From Xylanivirga thermophila (GTDB taxonomy: Bacteria; Bacillota; Clostridia; Caldicoprobacterales; Xylanivirgaceae): DNA of 64,000 bases. The DNA lies in NCBI RefSeq assembly GCF_004138105.1, contig NZ_RXHQ01000002.1, positions 62,001-126,000 on the forward strand, written 5' to 3'. How positions within the stretch are numbered: position 1 is the stretch's first letter; every line of letters begins with the position of its first letter. The position numbers were made by a program, and so were the translations under genes. The notes under the pieces are model-generated. The model did not search any database, had not been told where the DNA came from, and saw only the letters and a program-made list of their open reading frames with translations. Positions 11,502 to 20,935 of this stretch are shown here, one piece after another.

Positions 11502-12626
11502 CTATTTTAAGCCTAACTCTTCTTTAGTATAATATCCAGAATCTATAAGAATTTCCTTATAATTAGTTTTATCCACTGAAACTGGTTCACAAAGGTAAGC
11601 TGGCACAACCTTTTCTTTGTTATCATAGGATGTTGTATCATTGACTTCAACTTTAGCACCTTTCAAGAGTGCATCAACCATTTCTGTTGCTTTCTCTGCA
11701 AGAATCCTTGTATCTTTGAAAATGGTTTGCGTTTGCTCGCCGGCAATTATAGACTTAACTCCTATAATGTCTGCATCTTGACCTGTAATAATAGGAAGTG
11801 GTTTATCTTCTGAACCGTAACCTGCATCCTTAAGAGCTGAGATACAACCAATACTCATCTGGTCAATTGGAGAAAGAATAGCATGTAAAATATCATCTGT
11901 ATAATATGCACTAAGTATATTCTCCATACGCTGCTGTGCCGTTGCACCATCCCAGCGTAAAGTAGCTACTTTATCCATACCCATCTGACCACTCTTCACC
12001 ACTAATTTCCCATCTTCAATATATGGTTCAAGAATTGACATAGCTCCATCATAGAAGAAATATGCATTATTATCATCCGGCGAACCACCAAATAGCTCTA
12101 TATTATAGGGACCTTCACCTTCTTTAAGCCCTAATTTTTCTTCAATATAACTACCATGTAAAACTCCTACTTTAAAGTTATCAAATGTAGCATAATAATC
12201 TACATAAGGACTATTCATTATAAGACGATCGTATGCAATTACAGGAATATTTGAATCATGTGCTTTCTCACATACATCAGTTAACGCTTCACCATCAATG
12301 GAAGCAATAACGATAGCATTTACATCTTTAGCAATCATATTTTCAAGTTGAGATACTTGAGTATTTACATCATCCTCTGCATATTGAAGATCTACTTTAT
12401 ATCCCCTGTCCTCAAGATGTTCTTTTAAATAAGCACCATCTTGTATCCAACGCTGGGATGATTTTGTAGGCATTGCAACGCCTACCGTCTTTATGTCACT
12501 TTCACCTGAACTGTTAACATTCTTATCCGCACTATCAACGTTCTCATCCGAAACCTCACTATTAGAACAAGCAGTTAGTGAAAAAATTAATATTCCTACA
12601 AGTATTAATGATATAATTTTTTTCAT
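11502..12626 (-). CDS. Sugar-binding lipoprotein of ABC importer (ChvE/XylF-like)
   Basis: Substrate-binding protein anchored outside the membrane. Residues 1-19 form a lipoprotein signal ending in the lipobox LTAC, so Cys20 would be lipidated. A Ser/Asp-rich linker follows, then a periplasmic-binding fold of the ribose/xylose class ([55 protein letters not shown]). 374 residues. The [12 protein letters not shown] and YDRLI motifs resemble ChvE/MmsE multiple-sugar-binding proteins, which take arabinose, xylose and galactose. First gene of the importer operon; an AraR operator lies inside its promoter. Confidence 0.92.
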   Translation of the reverse strand: MKKIISLILVGILIFSLTACSNSEVSDENVDSADKNVNSSGESDIKTVGVAMPTKSSQRWIQDGAYLKEHLEDRGYKVDLQYAEDDVNTQVSQLENMIAKDVNAIVIASIDGEALTDVCEKAHDSNIPVIAYDRLIMNSPYVDYYATFDNFKVGVLHGSYIEEKLGLKEGEGPYNIELFGGSPDDNNAYFFYDGAMSILEPYIEDGKLVVKSGQMGMDKVATLRWDGATAQQRMENILSAYYTDDILHAILSPIDQMSIGCISALKDAGYGSEDKPLPIITGQDADIIGVKSIIAGEQTQTIFKDTRILAEKATEMVDALLKGAKVEVNDTTSYDNKEKVVPAYLCEPVSVDKTNYKEILIDSGYYTKEELGLK

Positions 12627-12660
12627 GACAACCTCTCCTTAAAATATTTTATTTTATTTT

Positions 12661-12701
12661 CATCTATATGGAAACTATATAGATGAAAAACTATGTTTCC
12701 A
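12661..12701 (-). promoter_or_regulatory. Competing hairpins in the importer leader
   Basis: In the roughly 140-nt leader of the binding-protein gene, CATCTATAT (12661-12669) can pair with ATATAGATG (12677-12685), while TGGAAAC (12669-12675) can pair with GTTTCCA (12695-12701). The second pairing encloses one arm of the first, so the two are mutually exclusive. No function is demonstrated. Confidence 0.35.
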
Positions 12702-12770
12702 GAGTTGCCGAAGGAAGAAAGAAAGTACTTTTAGTTGTTTTATGTTTCGTTCTATTTCGAATGCGATTAA

Positions 12771-12799
12771 ATCATAACACATGTACGTACGTTTGTCAA
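12771..12799 (-). promoter_or_regulatory. Importer promoter with internal AraR operator
   Basis: Minus-strand -35 TTGACA (12794-12799), 17-bp spacer and -10 TATGAT (12771-12776). The AraR-type box (12779-12794, core TGTACGTAC) fills the spacer, so repressor and RNA polymerase would compete for the same DNA. Confidence 0.8.
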
Positions 12800-12855
12800 C
12801 AACCATTTGCCTAAAGATTTATACTATATTTTTATATACATATACTTATTTTTTC

Positions 12856-12885
12856 TTGCTTTTATAATCTAAATTCGTTTATAAT
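12856..12885 (+). promoter_or_regulatory. Putative promoter of the deoR-like gene
   Basis: Plus-strand TTGCTT (12856-12861) and TATAAT (12880-12885) separated by 18 bp, about 22 bp before the start of the DeoR-family gene. Confidence 0.5.
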
Positions 12886-12907
12886 AATAAAAGATGGTGG
12901 TGAAAAT

Positions 12908-13693
12908 ATGTTCGCAGTACAACGGGCTAATATCATAAAAAAATATCTAATGAATAAAAAACAAGTAGAAGTAAATAGTCTCAGCAAGCTCTTAGATGTA
13001 TCTGAAGTTACAATAAGACGCGATTTAGAAAAATTAGAAAAAGAAGGATTCCTCATTAGGACTCATGGAGGAGCTATACTAAATGAGCAAAAAAATTCTA
13101 ACGATATAAAAACAACATTAAATGATGAAATATTAGAAGATTACAATGGAATTGCTGATATCGCTGCTCATATGATAGATGATAGTGATACAATAATGTT
13201 ATTTAATGGTCCTATAAATCTTCAAATTGCAAAAAAGATTTCACAGAAAAATAACGTAACTATATTGACCAATGATATTCTAATCGCCAATGAACTTACA
13301 AAGAACCCATCTATAAAAACTGTGTTATTAGGTGGAACTATAGATTGTGCTTCCAAAGCAACCTTTGGAACACTTGCAACTTCGAATATAGATAATTTTT
13401 TTGTCAATAAAGTTTTCATAGAAATCGACGGTATAACCCCTCAAATGCAGCTTACTGCTTCAAGCTTAGAGAAAGCTTCTCTAATAAAGCTTGCAATAGA
13501 AATTTCCGATGAAAAAATTGCAGTATGTACTGCAGATGCATTTGATAAACCTTCTTTTTTCTATATTGATAAACTAGATATAGTAGATAAAATAATTACA
13601 AGTCCTAGACTTTCTGATGAAAAGAAAAACTATATTTTCAATAAAAACGTACAATTATTCACATCAATTAAAATATGTGAGGGAAGTGAATAA
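12908..13693 (+). CDS. DeoR-family transcriptional regulator
   Basis: 261 residues. The N-terminal DeoR helix-turn-helix is clear (VNSLSKLLDVSEVTIRRDL, then LEKEGFLIRTHGGAIL). The C-terminal sugar-phosphate sensor domain is recognisable (TILTNDILIANEL, VLLGGTI), but the usual GI(D/H)..G...T segment is changed (IEIDGITPQMQLTASSLEKASLI). Regulators of this family usually respond to a phosphorylated sugar. The gene ends 1 bp before the orphan sugar-ABC ATPase, so the two form one transcript. The start follows GATGGTGG. Confidence 0.88.
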   Translation: MFAVQRANIIKKYLMNKKQVEVNSLSKLLDVSEVTIRRDLEKLEKEGFLIRTHGGAILNEQKNSNDIKTTLNDEILEDYNGIADIAAHMIDDSDTIMLFNGPINLQIAKKISQKNNVTILTNDILIANELTKNPSIKTVLLGGTIDCASKATFGTLATSNIDNFFVNKVFIEIDGITPQMQLTASSLEKASLIKLAIEISDEKIAVCTADAFDKPSFFYIDKLDIVDKIITSPRLSDEKKNYIFNKNVQLFTSIKICEGSE

Positions 13694-13694
13694 A

Positions 13695-15197
13695 ATGTCT
13701 TCACCTATTTTAGTACTCAATGATATTAATAAGTATTTTAGCGAGGGCTTTTCTTTATACAATATAAATTTAGAGTTGTATAAAGGAGAAGTCCATATAC
13801 TAATGGGTGAAAATGGTTCCGGAAAATCGGCGATAATGAAAATTATAAATGGCATATTTCAATATGATAGTGGTAAAATTATAATGGAAGGTACAACTAT
13901 ACACTTCTCAAGTGCCTATGAGGCCAAAAGAAATGGTATCCACTATATAATGCAAGATACAAATCTTTATGAAAATCTTAGTGTAGCCGAGAACGTATTT
14001 TTCGACCAAATGCCACATATTAATAATGTTTTGAAATTGATAGATATTAATAAGATGTATTATAATTGTTATGTGCTTTTTAATAAACTGAATATAGACA
14101 TTGATCCATTTAAATCTGTTAGTCAACTCGGTTTTGGCCAAAAACAACTAGTTGAACTAGCAAAGGCATCCATATCTCCTGCAAAAATACTTATATTAGA
14201 TGAGCCTTCTGCAGCACTTACAGAATCGGAAAGAAAAATTTTGTTTGAAATAATAACTACTCTGAAAAAAGAAGGAATGGCAATATTTTATATATCTCAC
14301 AAATTAGATGATGCCTTAAAGATTGGTGATCGTATAACCATAATAAATCAAGGTCGAATTATAGGTACAAAAAACATAAATGAAATTGACTGTAATACAG
14401 TAGTACAAATGATGACAGGAGAAACATTTAAAGATAGATATCCAAAACTACCTTCTGTTATTGGAGAAAAAGTATTATCTGTTAAAAATCTAAGATATCT
14501 AAATATACTCAATGATGTCAGCTTCAATTTGCATAAAGGTGAAATATTGGGTATAACTGGGCTAGTTGGTTCCGGAAGAACCCTCCTTGCAAAATGTCTC
14601 TTTGGTTTGATTAATCAATACGAAGGCACTATAGAATTAAATGGACAACATGTTAATTTTTCTGACCCCTCTGATGCTATAAACGCAGGTATAACTCTTG
14701 TACCGGAAGATAGAATTATAAATACTGTTATAGGCTGTCTTGACCTAGAAGAAAATTTAAGTATTTCTTCATTAAAACGCTTTGCACATGGACCTGTTTT
14801 ATATCCCTATTTAATTAATAATACAGCATTGCACTATATAAAAAATCTCAATATAAAACCGGGTAATCCAGAAGATCTTTTTTATACATATAGTGGTGGA
14901 AATCAACAAAAGACCATATTAGGCAGAGCTATAATGACACGTTCACAAATATATATATTAGATGAGCCTACACGTGGTATAGATATAGCATCTAAAATTG
15001 ATATATATAATATAATGAATAGTATTGTGGCAAATAAAGGATCTATTATTTTTATATCATCGGATATTGAAGAGATTCTTGGTATGTGCGATACAATAAT
15101 TGTCTTAACAGACGGTAAGATATCTTGTGAAATGCCACGAAAAGAGGCAACTAAAGAAAAAATATTATATAATATTATAAAAACAGCTGATTCTTAA
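13695..15197 (+). CDS. Orphan sugar-type ABC ATPase (double-domain)
   Basis: 500 residues from the ATG at 13695, which lies 2 bp after the deoR-like stop behind GAGGGAAGTG; a longer frame to 13617 overlaps that gene and is not needed. N-terminal ABC domain: Walker A GENGSGKSA, diverged signature QLGFGQKQLVELAKA, Walker B ILILDEPSAAL. C-terminal domain: GLVGSGRTLL (Lys-less, as usual in the RbsA/XylG family), YSGGNQQKTILGRAI and [11 protein letters not shown]. No permease or binding protein accompanies it. It may energise the importer at 8699-12626 as an alternative subunit, or be a remnant of a lost transporter. Confidence 0.85.
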   Translation: MSSPILVLNDINKYFSEGFSLYNINLELYKGEVHILMGENGSGKSAIMKIINGIFQYDSGKIIMEGTTIHFSSAYEAKRNGIHYIMQDTNLYENLSVAENVFFDQMPHINNVLKLIDINKMYYNCYVLFNKLNIDIDPFKSVSQLGFGQKQLVELAKASISPAKILILDEPSAALTESERKILFEIITTLKKEGMAIFYISHKLDDALKIGDRITIINQGRIIGTKNINEIDCNTVVQMMTGETFKDRYPKLPSVIGEKVLSVKNLRYLNILNDVSFNLHKGEILGITGLVGSGRTLLAKCLFGLINQYEGTIELNGQHVNFSDPSDAINAGITLVPEDRIINTVIGCLDLEENLSISSLKRFAHGPVLYPYLINNTALHYIKNLNIKPGNPEDLFYTYSGGNQQKTILGRAIMTRSQIYILDEPTRGIDIASKIDIYNIMNSIVANKGSIIFISSDIEEILGMCDTIIVLTDGKISCEMPRKEATKEKILYNIIKTADS

Positions 15198-15295
15198 AAT
15201 CTAGAACTAACTTTTCATCCTACTTTCTACTTTATCAGCTTATGCTAGTGCTATTTAATTTCGTACAATTATCAATATAAAAATATTGGATTTTA

Positions 15296-16570
15296 TTATA
15301 CACCCATCGTATTACTTACATCAATATTACTTTTTTTGTCTAAAACAATAGATAGATAGTATGTGAATATTAACCCAATGATAAACAATACTATATTCAA
15401 TACAAATGGTAATATACGTTGTTTTTCTGATAATATACCCGCTATCCAACCAAATGGTGAAGTCAAGCCAATCATAATTACATGCAAAATAGATATAATT
15501 CTAGCTCTTTCCATAGGATTAACAGTTATAACCGCAAGCGAATCCATAAGAGGATTGATAAGTGATAGACTAAATGCCTCTAATAATGTACTTATAATTA
15601 AAAAGGCATAACCTTGAGTCGGAGTACTAATGAGCAAAAGTTGACTAAGTATAAATAAACTAAAACCTGTTAATAATGGCCTTTTAAAACTATATGTATT
15701 TACCCTAGGTATAATGACAAAATATATTATCAGCATAGTAGCAGAACGCATAAAATGAAACAAAGATACATTTTTTACGGGAACACCTATTTTTTCTGTA
15801 ATAAAAAGGGGCCAAAAAGTAGTATTTACTGTATTACATATATTCATAACTAACATAATAACAAGTGTCAATAGTGTTTCAGGTGTTTTTATAATAATCT
15901 TGAACACGCTACCATACTGGCCTAATAGTGAAAAAACGCCCTCATTTTTCGATTCTTCCATTCTACGACTACCTTGCCCAGTCTCCGTAGAATGAATATA
16001 TAAAATGATAAATTTGGATGTCATCATAACAAAAGCTATTAAATATAATATCCGCATTGTAGGCACTACTTCAAATTTAACTACAAATATCCCAGCTAAC
16101 GGAGCAAAAAATGCAGCCAATAAACCTGCAATATGTACCCATCCATAGATATGAACCAACTGATCTTCGTTAGCATCTTCCACCATTAAACACATCCAAG
16201 AATTGGCAGTCACTCTCCATACGCTGTTAATTATAGCTGCTACCAAAAAATAAGTGAAACTTTGTGCAAAAGCCCAAATAATACAAGGTATACTCCAAGC
16301 TATAATGTCAAATATAAGGGTAGTTTTTTTTCTACCTAACTTATCCGTTATTGCTCCACTTAATAGGGCAAATATAATCTGGAATATCATTCCTATACTG
16401 ACTATTAGTCCTATCTGTGCATCATTCACGCCCAAAGAATACATATATATAGATACATAGGGACCATATAAATTAAAAGGAATCCCCCATAATGGCTCTG
16501 TATAGACACAAGCCCTAGGATTTCCTTTTAATTTTAAAAGAGTATCTACCATGGGATTACGCCTTTTCAT
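15296..16570 (-). CDS. Major facilitator superfamily transporter
   Basis: 424 residues with about twelve membrane segments. The loop between segments 2 and 3 carries the MFS motif GAITDKLGRKKT (about residues 76-88). The N-terminus has no signal peptide. Convergent with the orphan ATPase and placed just upstream of the GH51 gene on the same strand, but separated from it by 646 bp. The substrate cannot be told; a sugar or short oligosaccharide is plausible from context. Start follows AGGGGTG. Confidence 0.88.
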   Translation of the reverse strand: MKRRNPMVDTLLKLKGNPRACVYTEPLWGIPFNLYGPYVSIYMYSLGVNDAQIGLIVSIGMIFQIIFALLSGAITDKLGRKKTTLIFDIIAWSIPCIIWAFAQSFTYFLVAAIINSVWRVTANSWMCLMVEDANEDQLVHIYGWVHIAGLLAAFFAPLAGIFVVKFEVVPTMRILYLIAFVMMTSKFIILYIHSTETGQGSRRMEESKNEGVFSLLGQYGSVFKIIIKTPETLLTLVIMLVMNICNTVNTTFWPLFITEKIGVPVKNVSLFHFMRSATMLIIYFVIIPRVNTYSFKRPLLTGFSLFILSQLLLISTPTQGYAFLIISTLLEAFSLSLINPLMDSLAVITVNPMERARIISILHVIMIGLTSPFGWIAGILSEKQRILPFVLNIVLFIIGLIFTYYLSIVLDKKSNIDVSNTMGV

Positions 16571-17060
16571 AGTTCAATCACCCCTAGCACATCTAATTAC
16601 AACACAATTGAGCCTCTCTTCAATTCAAAGCAAGACCCCTTTATCCACTTTGAAATGATTTTATCATTTAGCATATAACACCTGGAGTTTATTGCTACGA
16701 AAGTAAAGGATATAATTTAATTCAATTAATCTTTTAATGAAACATGTGTAATAAATTTTAAACCTATTTTTTAAATGGGTGGGGCAAGTTCTTTAGTAAG
16801 ATAATTATCCTTTCACCATCTAATCAGATAATTGCCTACATAAAAACCAACCATAATTTCAATATCTACATACAAATAATTATTAATCTGCTTAAAAAAG
16901 CAAAAAAGAACCCTAAGTCAAGACCTTTCATTCTCATCAAATCTATATAATAGAACTATCACAAAATCATTTTTCACTGACTTTATAAAAATAGATTTAT
17001 CTCTCTATCATAAACTCCATTGAAATTGATTCTATCAAAAATATTGAAATAAGGAAAGTA
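16571..17060. other. Non-coding interval upstream of the MFS gene
   Basis: AT-rich, with stop codons in all frames. It should contain the minus-strand promoter of the MFS gene, but no convincing -35/-10 pair and no AraR box were seen. Confidence 0.4.
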
Positions 17061-17063
17061 AAA

Positions 17064-17102
17064 ATGACAAAGTGGATGAAAAAAAACTTCCTTATATATC
17101 AG
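17064..17102 (+). pseudogene. Possible 5' stub of a second araR-like gene
   Basis: Starting at the ATG at 17064, about 39 bp resemble the first codons of araR at 7266 (AAAGTGGATGAAAA and CTTCCTTATATATCAG against AAAGTAGATGAAAA and CCTTTATATCAG), as does the upstream GAAA..GG..A..AAATG. Single-base indels break the frame and the resemblance then stops. Short AT-rich matches can arise by chance. Confidence 0.3.
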
Positions 17103-17161
17103 CCATCCCTATTCCCTAATTTCCGTGTTATAGATGAAACTAAGGAAATCTCTATATCCTC

Positions 17162-17204
17162 AAACCAGATGTCTAAGAAAATGAATTTCTTTGACATCTG
17201 GTTT
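17162..17204 (-). terminator. Terminator-like hairpin after the first GH51 gene
   Basis: A 12-bp perfect stem (17162-17173 and 17193-17204, AAACCAGATGTC and complement), extended by an inner 6-bp stem AAGAAA/TTTCTT after one T-T mismatch, lies 12 bp past the abfA stop. The T-run is short. Confidence 0.65.
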
Positions 17205-17216
17205 TGCAATATCACC

Positions 17217-18695
17217 CTAGCAAACCTCTAAAACAACAACAGATTTTGCTGGAAGTGAAACAGTGAGCTTATTATCAACAATTGTTGCACTGTCAAAGGA
17301 TGTAGGAGCAACTTTATTTGGATTGTCAAAGGTGTTCATTGCATTCATCTCAGTAGCTGTCAAGATTGTCCCTGAAACTTCAGTTCTGCTTGTTCCCCTG
17401 AACTCACAAACTACTTCAAGTTCCCCATTAGGATCCAGATTACACATAGATATGTGTATTTTATCGTCTTTATCAACGGAAGATGATATACTTATTTGGG
17501 GAATTGCATCCTTACCGTATTTGTACATGGTGTTTTTAACATGTACATCTAAAAGCTCTGCATCTTGATGTACCTTATACATATCGAATATATGATATGT
17601 AGGTGTAAGTAGCATCTTTTCATCTTCTGTATGGATTATTGCCTGAAGCACATTAATTGTCTGAGCTATATTTGCCATCTGAACTCTGTCACAATGACTA
17701 TTGAATATGTTAAGACTTATTCCAGCGATTAATGCATCGCGCAATGTATTTTGTTGGAATAAGAATCCTGGATTTGTACCAGATTCTGCATCATACCAGC
17801 TACCCCATTCATCTACAATTAGTCCTACTCTCTTATCAGGATCATATTTATCCATAATGGTAGAATGTTTTTTAATGAGCTCATCTATATGCAATGCTTT
17901 TTTCAATGTTATAAACCATTCATCTTCGTCAAACTCTGCGGCTGAACCTTTGCCTTCCCAAAATAAACCAGGTATTGTATAGTAGTGGAGGCTCAGTCCA
18001 TCCATCAGATGACCAGCTTTTTTCATTAAAACATCTGTCCAATTGTAGTCATCAACATTTGGACCACATGCTACCTTGTATACAGTATTATCGCCGTAGT
18101 TTCTTACATATGTGGAATATCTTCTATATAAATCTGCATAGTATTCAGGAGTCATATTCCCACCGCATCCCCAGTTTTCATTTCCTATGCCAAAATATTT
18201 CAATTTCCAAGGCTTCTCACGTCCATTTGCCCTCCTTAAATCTGCCATAGTGGAGTTTCCACCAAATGTCATGTATTCAATCCATTGCTGCATTTCGTAA
18301 ATAGTACCACTGCCAACATTCCCACATATATATGGCTCTGCACCTATCAATTCACAGAGCATCATAAATTCATGGGTTCCAAAATGGTTGTTTTCCACAA
18401 CACCACCCCAGTGAGTATTTATCATATATGGACGATCTTTACGTGGTCCAATACCTTCCTTCCAATGGTATTCATCAGCAAAACATCCTCCTGGCCATCT
18501 TAAAACTGGAATCTTAAGATTCCTAAGAGCCTCCATTACATCATTGCGTATACCATTTGTATTTGGAATATGGGAATCTTCACCCACCCATATACCTTCA
18601 TATATACATCTACCAAGATGTTCTGCAAAATGCCCATAGATGTTTTTGTTTATAGTTCCTTTTTTTACATCTGCATTGATAGTTACATTTATCAT
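17217..18695 (-). CDS. abfA: Alpha-L-arabinofuranosidase, GH51
   Basis: Intracellular enzyme that removes arabinofuranosyl side groups from arabinoxylan or arabinan oligomers. 492 residues with no signal peptide. The catalytic barrel has the acid/base Glu173 in [11 protein letters not shown] and the nucleophile Glu296 in [28 protein letters not shown] near the N-terminus and [15 protein letters not shown] are family marks. A beta-sandwich ends the protein. It has its own promoter with an internal AraR operator. An internal segment (about residues 229-358) is duplicated as a decayed fragment at 27814-28195. Confidence 0.96.
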   Translation of the reverse strand: MINVTINADVKKGTINKNIYGHFAEHLGRCIYEGIWVGEDSHIPNTNGIRNDVMEALRNLKIPVLRWPGGCFADEYHWKEGIGPRKDRPYMINTHWGGVVENNHFGTHEFMMLCELIGAEPYICGNVGSGTIYEMQQWIEYMTFGGNSTMADLRRANGREKPWKLKYFGIGNENWGCGGNMTPEYYADLYRRYSTYVRNYGDNTVYKVACGPNVDDYNWTDVLMKKAGHLMDGLSLHYYTIPGLFWEGKGSAAEFDEDEWFITLKKALHIDELIKKHSTIMDKYDPDKRVGLIVDEWGSWYDAESGTNPGFLFQQNTLRDALIAGISLNIFNSHCDRVQMANIAQTINVLQAIIHTEDEKMLLTPTYHIFDMYKVHQDAELLDVHVKNTMYKYGKDAIPQISISSSVDKDDKIHISMCNLDPNGELEVVCEFRGTSRTEVSGTILTATEMNAMNTFDNPNKVAPTSFDSATIVDNKLTVSLPAKSVVVLEVC

Positions 18696-18825
18696 ATAAT
18701 TCCCCTTTCATTTAATTATGTCACGTATGTAGTTTACATATAAATAACTCTCATTATATATAGATATAGCAATATATCTTTACAAGAGCTTATATCTTAA
18801 AACAAATTCTTATATGATCGATTTA

Positions 18826-18854
18826 ATGATAGCAAACATACGTACATCTGTCAA
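18826..18854 (-). promoter_or_regulatory. abfA promoter with internal AraR operator
   Basis: Minus-strand -35 TTGACA (18849-18854), 17-bp spacer, -10 TATCAT (18826-18831). The AraR-type box (18834-18849, AAACATACGTACATCT) fills the spacer, the same layout as at the importer promoter. A leader of about 130 nt follows, with no evident structure. Confidence 0.8.
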
Positions 18855-19009
18855 TAAACCTTTGCAACTGGGATTCAATTATTTTTTAAAAGATTAATAA
18901 CAATAAGTAAATAACCACCTTGTTATGTATCATTTTCGGCTTTCTTATCTTTTATAAGCCAATATTATTAAACTCAAAGTTGTACTTACATCCAATATAA
19001 AAACTGGAT
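18855..19009. other. Non-coding interval upstream of abfA promoter
   Basis: AT-rich sequence with a 5-bp hairpin (ATCCA/TGGAT near 18990) and nothing else I can support. Confidence 0.4.
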
Positions 19010-19267
19010 TTATCTCAATATCGTAGGCACAAAAAGTTGAACATTTATTATATAATTTAGCGGCATCTTTATAGGATATTTACTATCCCATGATGGAGTC
19101 ATGTTTTTTTCCCATATTTCTTGCAGTTTAGCCGTTAACGTTCCTAGTCGGCTACTAGAAATCATAATATAGCGTCCAAATTGGAAATACAAACAAATAA
19201 ACCCTAAACCATCCTTTCCATCCCTTGACCTCTTAAGTCTCTCATCAGTAGGGAGAAACTTTAACTC
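19010..19267 (-). pseudogene. Fragment of a GH95 glycoside hydrolase
   Basis: A minus-strand frame bounded by a stop at 19268-19270 reads LPTDERLKRSRDGKDG, then FGRYIMISSSRLGTL and LQEIWEKNMTPSWDSKYPI. This matches the conserved core of GH95 alpha-L-fucosidase/galactosidase proteins (LPTDERL..., FGRYLLISSSRPG, LQGIWN...PWDSKYT.NIN). The remaining 700 or so family residues are absent and similarity ends after LNY, probably by frameshift. About 86 codons survive. It sits between abfA and the GH43 gene; no start is credible, so it is a relic. Confidence 0.75.
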
Positions 19268-19433
19268 CTATTAATTATCCGAACTCTGTTGGAATTTAAT
19301 ACTTCACAATAGTAACCATATCAAAAAAATTCTCGATGGTCGTATACAGTGGTCTGTACCAATGTTGTAATAATATAATAAACCAATTTTAAATTAGGAA
19401 CATTTTTAATATGACTATGCTACCTTTGGGGCA

Positions 19434-20849
19434 CTAAATAAGTGTAAAGGATTTTAATGCTACACTGCCTTCTCCCTTGTAAGTGAAATAAAGAGCATGA
19501 ACACCATTGGGCATAGCGATATCTGCTGTATATTCTTCCCATATATTAGAGAATCCTACTGGAATACTTCCAAGTGGTTCACCATTCCATGAAGTTTTTA
19601 TCTCAAATGCTCCCATGCAGTATCCACGTACTTTTATTGACACTTTTTTTATTCCATGGCAGTCAAAATATTTAAATCCAGCAGTTGCAGAATCACGCAT
19701 ATTAAGTATATAACCAGTTTCTTCATCACCATCTCTTCCATCCTGTGTGATTTTCGGGAACCTAGAATCCATCCATGCGCCTTCGGAAGCTGTATACATG
19801 GATTCGTGTTTGCAAAAAAGATTACAAGCTATATATGCGGGATATTCACCTTTTCCAATCAATGGTCCACCATTTAGTCCACAAGATGTCATCTCAGACT
19901 GTATTATGGAGCCATCTTTTCTAAACTGGATTGGCTCTACGCATCCTTGTCTACTAAAGGGTATCCCATTCGTATGTCGATGATAAAAGACATACCATTC
20001 TCCATTGAGCTCTACAATGCTTCCATGATTATTCCAACCATAATACATAGGTTTTTCAGCCGGTTTGTAAGAATCAATATGCATATCACAATTGCTGATT
20101 ACCACTCCACCATAAATGAAATCCTTATTAGGATATTTACTAGTTGCGTAACATAGCTCATGCATTGCAATGGATGAATAAACAAAGTAATAAGTATCTC
20201 CCCTTTTTCTGATAGATGGTGCTTCAAAAAACTCATGCCCTACAAAAGTAGTTCCTTCACTATACGGCTCACTTGGTACAACAACCACCGGTTCTTCCAC
20301 TATAGTAAGCATATCAAGATCCAATACAGTAGCCATTGCTCCACTTCTAGTTTTATCCCCAGCCCTGCAAAATCCAGTATATAAATAGGTTCTATCACCT
20401 TCAGTAAGTACAGCCGGATCAAACTGTGGCTCATCGCCTTCTCTCTCTCCCAATCGCGTTCCATCTGCATAGTGCACATATCCATAAAATTCATATCTTC
20501 CTGCAGGTTCATCACATACCGCAACAGATACAATACTGACTTTATCTAAAACATAATATAGATAGTAACGTCCATCCGGTCCCACCGTAACATCAGGAGC
20601 ATACAGACACATATTGCCAGCCTTATTCAGTGGATCGGATATCTTTGGATAAATAACTCCCTCATATCTCCAATTACCCAAATCATCTATAGGTGCTGAC
20701 CAACAAACATAATCATTCAAACAATAAGCATGTCCCCTAAATTGATCATGGGAACCATATACATACACCCTATCTCCAAATACATAGGGTTCCCCATCAG
20801 GAATGTACTCCCATGATGGAAGATATGGATTAAAAGCCTGTTTGTTCAT
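19434..20849 (-). CDS. GH43 family glycosidase (arabinofuranosidase/xylosidase) with C-terminal sugar-binding-like domain
   Basis: Five-bladed propeller hydrolase of the GH43 family, probably acting on arabinoxylan oligomers in the cytoplasm; no signal peptide. 471 residues. The N-terminal NPYLPSWEYIPDGEPYVFGD supplies the catalytic base region, YAPDVTVGPDGRYYLYYV the pKa-modulating Asp, and FVGHEFFEAPSIRKRGDTYY the acid Glu. From about residue 375 a beta-rich domain (FDCHGIKKVSIKVRGY, GVHALYFTYKGEG) resembles CBM6. First of a minus-strand series after GH10, GH8, esterase, GH39 and CE1; 86 bp downstream of the CE1-like gene. Confidence 0.9.
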   Translation of the reverse strand: MNKQAFNPYLPSWEYIPDGEPYVFGDRVYVYGSHDQFRGHAYCLNDYVCWSAPIDDLGNWRYEGVIYPKISDPLNKAGNMCLYAPDVTVGPDGRYYLYYVLDKVSIVSVAVCDEPAGRYEFYGYVHYADGTRLGEREGDEPQFDPAVLTEGDRTYLYTGFCRAGDKTRSGAMATVLDLDMLTIVEEPVVVVPSEPYSEGTTFVGHEFFEAPSIRKRGDTYYFVYSSIAMHELCYATSKYPNKDFIYGGVVISNCDMHIDSYKPAEKPMYYGWNNHGSIVELNGEWYVFYHRHTNGIPFSRQGCVEPIQFRKDGSIIQSEMTSCGLNGGPLIGKGEYPAYIACNLFCKHESMYTASEGAWMDSRFPKITQDGRDGDEETGYILNMRDSATAGFKYFDCHGIKKVSIKVRGYCMGAFEIKTSWNGEPLGSIPVGFSNIWEEYTADIAMPNGVHALYFTYKGEGSVALKSFTLI

Positions 20850-20935
20850 GAATAGTTACCTCCATTTACTTAATAGTAAGCTTTTGAAAACTCTAAGAGC
20901 TTTTTAGCTTCCCCTAGTTTTACTTAATTTCAGCT

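Noticed and set aside
13617-13694. N-terminal extension of the orphan ATPase
   Set aside because: It lies inside the DeoR-family gene and a good start with ribosome-binding site exists at 13695.
14560-14590. Lys-less Walker A in the orphan ATPase as a sign of inactivation
   Set aside because: The same GxxGxGRT form is normal for the second domain of RbsA/XylG-type ATPases, including the neighbouring importer ATPase.
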